NCBI GenBank assembly: GCA_963931865.1
Contig: OZ007506.1
Location: 20,134,100-20,198,099 of the forward strand
Direction of reading: 5' to 3'
Source: Axinella damicornis
Taxonomy: Eukaryota; Porifera; Demospongiae; Axinellida; Axinellidae
Length of the DNA stretch: 64,000 nucleotides
Under the pieces are notes generated by a model that was not told the origin of the DNA, searched no databases, and was given only the letters and a program-made list of their open reading frames with translations. Below, in pieces: positions 56,025-64,000 of this stretch. Position 1 is the stretch's first letter. Every line of letters begins with the position of its first letter. The position numbers were made by a program, and so were the translations under genes.

Positions 56025-59000
56025 ATGGCCCAAAACAAAGCTCGGCGGAAGCCACCAGCTGTATATGCAGTGGACTTCAGCGACATAAACTGGTCCAGTC
56101 AATCAGCAGTCCTCCATCGCAGGTACGGGAAGAACATCAGGCTGTCTGGAAGAAACTGCGTGGCTGAACGAGTAAATCCACTACTCTGGGAGAGGTATCA
56201 TCATCACCCTGATCATGGAGTGGTAATGACAGCTGAGCCCGTGCCTGTTGGGGGAATGTTTCAGGTCACTGTGCTGGAGAAAGTGGAAAGGTGGTCTGGA
56301 GCTCTTGTAAGGGTGGTCCTTGGTCACTAATCGTATGCAACCTATTTTATGTATCTGAGTGGCAAACTTGATTACTTGTTGCAGGGGAATCCCAGCTCCA
56401 AAGCTGGCAGGAAGGTATGCATCAAAGGAATTTGCCATCAAAGCTTGCTTTAAACGCGTACGCGGCTGGTAATGGTTTTAGTAACTCCCCCAACACTTCT
56501 TTCCTGCCATTTTAAGTGCAAGTGCCAGCTTGTGTAGTTCTATTTCTTGCTTGCCAGCTCAGTGCTGCACTGCACTACTGATGATGCCAAACAGCTGTAA
56601 TTAGTTGCACTCTGAATTGATATTCAGATGTATTGTTGAGTTGAAATATCATATGTATATTAAATTTTGTGTCTGCCTATTTACATACAATGTCATGTAT
56701 TTTATGTTCTACCTCTGCTCTACTCAACAGAAAATTGCCCTCACAACAGAAAACCCTGACAATTGTGCAGTCCCAAGCACCCTATACAACATGTATTCTC
56801 AGTCTAACAAGAGGTACTGGCTCCTGCATGGAAGCTTAAAACGCCATAATGGTCAACATAAGACTATCAGCATCAACACAGACATTCTGCTTGTTGGGCA
56901 GTCAGTGGGTCTTCTGGTGACCAGAGATGGTGACCTGCACTTGTTTGTGGATGGCAAGTACAGGGAGATGGTCTGGAGTGGTCTACCTACTGACCAGCCA
57001 CTGTGGGGAGCGGCTGATGTGTATGGAAATTGTACCAAAATCAAAGCGGATATACTGTGTGGTAAGAACCAGCATCCTGTTTCTATCTTTAGTATAGTTC
57101 GGTCATGTGACTTGGCCTCATTCCCAGACCACCAGCCAGGTTTTTATTGCTCAAGTGTAGAGAGAAGGTAGAGAGAGCTTATTATGGGGGGTAACCTGGT
57201 GTTGATAACAATATGGACATTCAGCACTTGCTCTACAGTCTACACATTAGTCACCCTCCACTAACTACATATGCCGATGTAGTTACTAGGCCCCTTCATT
57301 CCTTGTGCTCTCGTGAGCAGTGAGCTCCATGTTGCTCACAAAGACTCACTACGTGTGGTGTATCTCCAGGTTCTCCTAAGTAATTGTTTGGAGTGATTAT
57401 TGGGAGTGAACCCTGGCTACATATAAATGGATATGCAGAGTAACCTTATAATCAACTGTCTGTGATACTAATTCACCACATGACAAACCTTACATGAAAG
57501 GAAGTTGTGGTTGATGGGGATTAGTTCCAGCAGGAGCGCATGAGCCGCCAAAGGTGGTGAAGGAGCGCCAAAGGTGGTGAAGGAGCGTTCAACTCCGTAT
57601 GCCAGCCCTAGGACATGTAGTAGTCGTTCACACCTCCAAAATTTCACGTATATGGCAAGAGGCCACTATGTATGCAGTTGTAAGGATTTGTGTGAAACTG
57701 AGCTAAGTAGGTGTGAAATACAAATTGGCCTTTGTGCAGCCGTAGTTGTACTAGAGCTAGCTGACTTACACAGTACCGCAAAGGTCTTCCATATAAGGTT
57801 TTAACCCTTTTAAGACCTAACGTTGCATATCTGCAACGTGAGATTTTCAGCTTCATGATGTCACATCCGGCAATGTCCTTGGGAGATAGGTTCTGCGACA
57901 GCAGAAAGGGCGGGACAGGGGGAGGTGGGTGGGTGCACCCGGAGGGTGCATGGCCGTGTCTGGGCTCTGCGATAGAAAGGTCTTGGTCAGCACTGGGAGG
58001 GCCATTTCTGCTGTTTTTGGCATAAATGGACTTAGAAAGTAGCTGTCTTGCCTTGTAGGCCCTCCGTTTCCAGTGTTCATGGTCCGTGTTTTAGCTACGG
58101 CAGGTTGGCATTTCTCGGGAGGCTTGATTGCAAGCTCGTTAAGGTTACGGGATACTCGTGCGCGTGCCGTGCGAAATGTATTGGGAAATCTATACTTAAG
58201 CTCACTAACCAAAAATCTCTGGTATGAAGAGCCTGAGCAACTTGATTCTTAAGTATACATTTCCCTATACATTTCGCACAGCGCGTGCACGAGTATCCCA
58301 TAACCTTAATTGGTGGGTGTGGTTAAGTCACGTATATGCTTAGTATAGCTGAAATTACCTGTGTGAGCAGTTTCGAGCCCAGCAACGCCAGGGAACAGAA
58401 ATGAGGGTCTGTTTAAGTGTTCTATAGATTGAAAATGACCTAGAGAAAGAATTTGGGCCCTAAAGAGTTAATTAAAGTAAGCCAAAAGGTGTGAGGGACT
58501 ACTACGTCATGTCTTTATTAGTTGAACGCTCCTTCGCCGCCTTCGGCGGCTCATGCGCTCCTGGTTCCAGAGATCTACTCCCTCACGTGTCCACTAAATT
58601 CTCTTGTGCACTTGCTACCTGTACCAGTAGCTTTGTGATGGTGTCTTCTTTTACTTTGCATGAGCATCTAGCTGTCACTGCATGTAATTGTATGTTTGCT
58701 CATGGGTCCCAGACCCAAACCAACTCCAGCACAGACTATCACACTCAGTTTACTATTATACCAGTTCCAAATATGGATGATTTTAGACCATCTATAATCA
58801 TCCAAAATTGGCTGATTATTGCAAACCATGCTAAAATCATCAGGATTTGAGCTTCTTGTTCTCTATATAGGGAACCAATATGCATTCAATTTTGGATGGT
58901 CTGAAATCATCCATTTTTGGAATCGGGACATACCTCGTTATACTGGAAGCGTGCTGTACGAAGGGTCTGGGAACGACACTCCATCAGAAATGGTCACACC

Positions 59001-62000
59001 ACCTCTGGTGTTATCCTATATCCATCCTACCCTCTGTCTCCCACCCTTGGTCTTTGATCGTGTAATTGCCAACTCTTAGGAGAGACTTGGCGATGACACA
59101 AATCCCCCTCCTATCAGAGAACGCGGTAGCTTTCTCTATTTAGGGATGGCTAAGGAAATTTCGAAATACCATACTGATGCACCAGCAGGAAAACGGCCAA
59201 AGAAGCTACTACCCCCCAAACCAAGCATGCAGACAGAATGATACTGCCTAGCAGTTCACAAAAACACTCGCAAACGTACCTGAGAGTACGCGGGAGTCGA
59301 GAAATAAGTCGCCGTAAAATTCTGATTTCGTCATCTTCTTTCTTCTTTCTTCTTCTTTCTTCTTCTTCTTTCTCATTGACTAGCATAGCTGGACAACAAC
59401 AGCATTTCCTGAGCTAGTTCACTCACAGAACAACATCGCTTTCGTCGTAGTAGCTCCTTTCGGCCCTTTTGACTACATACTGGCAGGAACGGCACTTCTG
59501 GCTAGCTACGATTCCGTGAATTGCTAGCACGAAGCCATTTTGATGCACCAGAGGTCACGCGTGCCAAATGCGCATGCGTAGTTCACATGCAAACGCACAT
59601 TGCTTTCTTTGTTGCTGGTGATGGTTGCATTTCGGGCACTTGCTGATCAGCTGAATCCTTGTGAACCATCATCTGGTGCATCACTACCGCTGCAAGGAAT
59701 TTCTGCCAACCTGTTCTTGCCAAGATCTATCGTGACTATTCCATCATGGAGGCGTGGCTTTCTTCTCATGACGTAACTACAGTGCAGAACATGTACCAAA
59801 GAACTGTGAGTGAGGCTACAGTTTTGGCGTTTGAACTTCGAAGTGTTTGCTGAATCTGTCTAATCCGTCGTCTGGTGGCACACTCCTAGGAGCTATCATC
59901 CATGAACGTATCCTAGTGGTACCTACCAGTTTGGTATCAGTAAGCACTTTTGTGATCGCTAGTGAGAAACTCGGTTTGAGGTGAAGGGAGGTATACTGAG
60001 TTCAGTATTCATCTATCTATCTATCTTGTCATTCTTTATCTATCTATAATGTATATACTCTACCCAAGAGCAATATGATCACTTTTGGTATAATTATATA
60101 AAAGCAATAATGGATCATTACTTCCTGGTGAATCACAACATAAGGAAGGAGCAATTGTGCTCCCCCGAGCAGTAGGATCCTCAACCACATCCATCAAGGC
60201 AGCTGCAAAGGAGAGCTAGCTCTCCTTTGCACGGTGATGACCTAGCTAGAGATTGTTCAATCAAACATTTTGGTTATACATCCATCTCTGATACATTACC
60301 CCTATCGTTAGAAACTTACGCATTCCATGCGCTCAAAAAACCTCACAAACTAGAAACAAAAAATTTTCTTACAAAAATTACAAGCGATTTAGTGATGGCC
60401 ACCCCGATCGACTCCCGAAAAAGCAGACAAACAAGGAATGCCATTAACCAGCCTCAGTCCCATCCCATCCCTAAATTCTACATTTTTCAATGGGATGGGA
60501 CTGAGCCTGGTTAATGGCATTCCTTGTTTGTCTGCTTTTTCGGGAGTCGATCGGGGTGGCCATCACTAAATCGTTTGTAATTTTTGTAAGAAAATTTTTT
60601 GTTTCTAGTCATTATATGGAGGGGAGTTCTTGTATAGCCATACGAATTTCCTCATTGATTTGGGTCTATGCCATGTACGTAATTCACCCTTATCCACTAA
60701 CCCTTACCCTGACCCCTGTGACAGGGAGTGGGGGCGTGGCGTCTATAGCCAGTGCTTCTGCCACAGCCCAGCTACCAAAGGAAGCCATTGTGCAGTTCAA
60801 GTGGCAGCCCCTGACAGAGATGAGCTACCCAAAGGTCACCCTTCTTGGCTCGTTTAAGGTGGGTGGATCAATAATTTGCTCATAGGGTAGCGAGATGGAA
60901 CTATAGATTGGTAGGATAAAGTTGTCCTGATACCGTAAACTTCTCGTTATTAATTACATTTAGGTGCTAACATTTACCTAAGAAGCATTGTGCACAGTGT
61001 ATTTTTACTGGTCCTCCATCTGTGAGATGAGGGGTGACACGACACTGCCACTAGCAACACACTTATACCTGACAAAACAAATGGAAGAGTCTGGTAGCAT
61101 ACTGACTCTACCCGGTCGTGCATCGGTAAGCCACACGAAAACATCTTTCAAAATCGCAGGTCGCTGTTCTAGTTCAATTCAGGAGCACATCAACATTCAT
61201 CAACAGGCTAGTCTATCTTCAGTCATCCATGGGTGTCTGTACAGCTGCCTGATGCACAGTTTCTGTAGCTATAATTTGAGCATGGCTGTCCATGCACAGC
61301 CTGTCCATGTATGCTCTGTTATAGTGCTTAAGGTTTCAGCCGTCCTGCTGAGTGCATGATTTGCTGAATCAGTGTGTAGCGTGTGTAACGTCGTGTGTGT
61401 CGGCTTTCAGCCCGTCGACTCAGTTCCTGTATTGCGCACACGTGTATTTGTATAATGACTGCGGTCTGAAATCATGTGTGCTGCTAATTTTTTGTAGGTC
61501 AAGTCGTGTGCTTGCATGTACCAAGCGTGCTCAGGCTCACCCCACAATGTACTAATTGATGTAATGCTGCCATGCAAATGAGTTACCTCACATCCCACTC
61601 CACAATCATGCACAGTACGCCCTCTTCCATTACAACATCCAGTTGCATGTGCAACTTATCCTCCTCATCCTCCCTGCAGCCTGGCAGTGTGGACCTCTCA
61701 CTGGACATAGATGGGGGTCACTATGTATCCAAACACGTCACCATTCCCAAGGGGACGTATGAGGGCCAACTGCTTGTTGGGGACAGCTTTGTCCATCCGG
61801 TCCAGAAGTTCACAATTGACAGGGATGGGATTGTCGTCATCTGGTTCTCATCATCTCAGACACATGAAGGTATGTACTAGGGTACAAGGAGTTGGGCCTT
61901 CAAGGAGCCCCGGGTTCAAAACATACTGATTTGCATAATTATAGTAGTCAAAACGCCCACTCTGTAATAGGTTGCTATGCCAGTGTGTGATGTATGCTTT

Positions 62001-64000
62001 GAAGTTTTGCCACACTACCTGTACTTTAATTACCGGATGTATCCACCTCTACTTTGCTGAAGATACAGCCAACCTTTCAACTAAGTCTATTGACTAAGCA
62101 CTGTTGCTCATTGCCAAGTGGGTTTAAACAATCGGTTTTGTCTGTCTGTCCGTTGTCTGTCCTGTGAAAAAATTGAAATCTGGTGATGTACAGGGGTAAA
62201 TGATTGCTAAATCTGACAGCAATCCGAATGAGGCGTGTGCAGGGCTAGCTGGTTGACTGGAGGGTGTTGTAGGCCAGGTTGGACCTTTCTGCATTCACTA
62301 AATACTGCCCATAGGGTGAGGTCCAGCTGGTTACTATTATTGTTAGACTCATTGTTAGTGCAAGAGTAGCATTGCTGCTATGAGTAAAAGCTATAGGACA
62401 ATACCCACACCATGTAATTACTATGACTTTAAATACTTGAACATTAATTGAAAGCAGCACACTCTCCCTCAGATGCCCACTACGACCCGGGTCACTATGA
62501 CATGCAGACCAACTCCAGCTACAACATCGGCGTTGGTGGGGACAGCTACTCCCAGTACGGTGACTATGGTACAGGAGGAGGCTCCTCAAGTGGACACTAT
62601 CGCAATCGAGCTGGTGGTGGGTATGACGCGGAGTCCAGACAACAGTATCATACCTCAGGTGGCCTCCAGACGACAGATAGCAGTATGTTGTGTTAAGTGT
62701 ATTGCAACCAATGTCCTCAGTTTCATAAGCTGCCTTCACACACAGTTGATGTGTGTAAAAGGAGAGCCTGTACCTTCAATGCTGCAGTGTCTTGTCCTTT
62801 GCATAGTGAATATATGTAGGCAGCTGTATATATAGTCAACTTTCATACACCATCATTATCACGACACTGTAGGTCATGAACGTAGAATCTCTCCAGTCAA
62901 CCAACCACCACCAAACTTGCCCAACATTGCCCAAACACCTGTGATGCAAGACGCAGCCTCCCAAAGGACACACAGAGATAAATACTCCCGCCAACTGAGT
63001 AGCGAGGGCTTCACCCGTGAACCTGTCAAATCAAAGACTGGAGCCTCTTCCACTGTCATCCCCCAAAACGCCAGGCCTACACCTTCCACACTAGTGACCA
63101 GCTTTGGAACCTCCCACCATACTACCACTAGCAGGACATCTGCCACTCATCTTCCGTTACAGTCCATGGCCCATGCTGGCCAGAGGAGTACCGATGCCAG
63201 CCCACAGACAGTGAACCTTGCAGAAACAGCTAGGAGGGAGAATGAGGGGCAGGTTCGACAACTTCAGCAGAGTCTGACACAAACAACGCAACTGTTAGCA
63301 GATGTAAGGAAGGAAAAAGATGATCGAATCCAACAACTTCAGCAGCAACTTTCTGACATGAGGAGAGAGAATGAAGGGCTTCTACAGAGTCTAGCACAAC
63401 AACAACAGCAGCTGTCCGATGTAAGGAGGGAAAAAGATGCTCAAATCCAGCACCTCCATCAAAGGCTGGGCACCACCCTCTCTCGTACCCACTCCCAGGA
63501 AATTGAGTTCTGGCGTGTCTCTCCTGAAGAAGTCCAGGTGGATCAGGAGGTTCTTGGACGTGGTGCCTGGGGGTATGTCTCAAGGGGAACGTTTAGAGGA
63601 CAGAAAGTTGCTGTCAAGAAGGTGCATCCCGACATTCTTGAACCTCACACTGTGGACCGTATCCGCAGGGAGATCAGCACCATGGCACAGGTACGTCACC
63701 CCAACCTGGTGCTCTTCATCGCTGCAGTGTTGGATGACAGAACTGGCCCCATGATCATCACTGAGCTTCTTGACACAAGCCTACGCACAGCTTACAAAGA
63801 GAACCGGTTGGGCTCCAACGAGCTTCGTGTCTTTCAAGATGTGGCTTCAGCTCTGAACTACCTCCACCTCCACCGAGAACCTATCATCCACAGAGACGTC
63901 AACACAGCTAATGTGCTTCTCAAAGCAGTTGCCAATGATGTGTGGAAAGCCAAGCTCTCTGATTTTGGCTCAGCCAACTTGGTACGATTTGCCACCACTC
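56025..64000 (+). CDS. Neuralized-repeat / E-set / coiled-coil / TKL kinase (3' truncated by window)
   Basis: Exons: 56025-56306, 56731-57061, 60725-60858, 61680-61869, 62473-62682 and 62873 to the window end, in continuous phase (758 residues). Residues 10-204 form a Neuralized homology repeat (KNIRLSGRNCVAERV, WSGAL, TTENPDNC, VGLLVTRDGDLHLFVDGKYR), a protein-interaction fold. Residues about 205-312 look like the AMPK-beta glycogen-binding E-set fold (VQFKWQP, VTLLGSF, IPKGTYEGQLLVGDSFVHP), but the sugar-contacting tryptophans appear replaced. A Gly/Tyr/Ser linker (313-382) and a Gln-rich coiled coil (about 498-581) follow. The kinase starts near 605: GRGAWGYV, VAVKK, HRDVNTAN, DFGSAN; the usual Lys after HRD-x is Asn. 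The fold resembles TKL kinases. Role unknown; a self-associating signalling kinase with a sensor module is inference. No stop is seen up to 64000. Intron 2 (57062-60724) is full of mobile elements. Confidence 0.87.
57805..58467. mobile_element. TTAA-type element, 663 bp, nested
   Basis: CCCTTTTAAGACC and an imperfect inverted end GGGCCCTAAAGAG, each flanked by TTAA (57801-57804 and 58468-58471). Its interior shares about 110 bp with 29800-29915 (GCATAAATGG, CAGTGTTCA). Confidence 0.65.
58143..58305. mobile_element. TTAA-type element GGTTACGGG, 163 bp, innermost
   Basis: Arms of about 60 bp from GGTTACGGGATACTCGTGCG to its reverse complement, with TTAA on both sides (58139-58142 and 58306-58309). 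A half copy is at 22212-22320. Confidence 0.9.
59117..59530. repeat. Dispersed repeat, uninterrupted copy
   Basis: Matches 20796-21475 in order without the inserted element. Contains a (TTC)n run near 59335-59375. Confidence 0.75.
59531..60349. other. Kinase intron 2, no gene
   Basis: Contains a (TATC)n microsatellite near 60008-60050; nothing else recognised. Confidence 0.5.
60350..60608. mobile_element. 259-bp near-perfect hairpin
   Basis: Arms of about 115 bp beginning CTAGAAACAAAAAATTTTCT with GATCGACTCCCGAAAAAGCA in the middle. A one-armed relative is at 21505-21610. It ends about 115 bp before kinase exon 3. Confidence 0.9.
60859..61679. other. Kinase intron 3, no features seen
   Basis: Lies between the two exons of the E-set domain. 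No transposon end or tandem repeat is recognisable. Confidence 0.45.
61870..62472. other. Kinase intron 4, no features seen
   Basis: Lies between the E-set and Gly/Tyr-rich exons. Only a short GTCTGTCTGTCCGTTGTCTG tract near 62139 stands out. Confidence 0.45.

Larger units (their letters stand above)
40476..56926. repeat. Segmental duplication, unit 2 (16.5 kb)
   Basis: Colinear with 26091-40472. It is longer because of insertions at 41127-42199, 45415-47476 and 48413-49736 and an expanded minisatellite. Its right end, inside kinase exon 2 at CCAGAG (56921-56926), is where unit 1 was joined. Confidence 0.95.
57526..58570. mobile_element. Outer inverted-repeat element, 1.05 kb
   Basis: Ends: GTTCCAGCAGGAGCGCATGA on the left and GGCTCATGCGCTCCTGGTTC on the right (inverted), arms of about 50 bp; the left arm has a 20-bp internal duplication. 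It lies in kinase intron 2 and contains the next two elements nested. Confidence 0.75.

Noticed and set aside
58740..58930. Loose inverted repeat around ATCATCCAAAATTGG
   Set aside because: Arms are short and imperfect and no flanking duplication was found; too weak to call an element.

Overview
The window looks like nuclear DNA of an early-branching animal, most likely a marine sponge (inference, moderate confidence). Seen directly: metazoan proteins split by GT-AG introns, a membrane receptor ending in a death domain, a Neuralized-repeat protein kinase, and a very heavy load of short inverted-repeat DNA transposons, LINE relics and minisatellites. Nothing bacterial or viral is visible.

Layout. 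1-1999: repeats, one foldback transposon and a stray reverse-strand AGC-kinase-like exon. 2000-11625 (+): the last 20 exons of ASCC3, whose summed length (3708 bp) is exactly in frame. 11626-13240: intergenic repeats. 13241-19417 (+): a receptor with signal peptide, IgGFc-binding domain, Ser/Thr-rich stalk, membrane span and C-terminal death domain; a two-base excess in a (TA)n tract puts the membrane and death-domain exons out of frame as assembled. 19418-23234: repeats plus two oppositely oriented fragments of ATE1. 23235-26068 (+): a three-exon agmatine deiminase.

26091-56926 is a tandem segmental duplication. Unit 1 (26091-40472) and unit 2 (40476-56926) each hold an intronless, intact ATE1 gene on the minus strand followed by repeats and the 5' part of a Neuralized-repeat kinase gene. 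In unit 1 that kinase gene is cut off inside exon 2 at the duplication joint; in unit 2 it continues as the full gene (56025 to beyond 64000). The joint at 40473-40475 is a three-base filler with no obvious homology. The two units differ by a series of insertions and deletions (LINEs, TTAA elements, other inverted-repeat elements, minisatellite expansion), so each unit often shows the empty site of an element present in the other.

56025-64000 (+): a kinase gene encoding a Neuralized homology repeat, an E-set domain resembling the AMPK-beta glycogen-binding fold, a Gly/Tyr-rich linker, a Gln-rich coiled coil and a TKL-type kinase domain that runs off the window.

There is no operon-like logic. 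The strongest leads are the IgGFc-binding/death-domain receptor, the Neuralized/E-set/coiled-coil/kinase architecture, and the duplication as a readable record of transposon activity. All assignments come from reading the sequence and from family knowledge; no database search was run.
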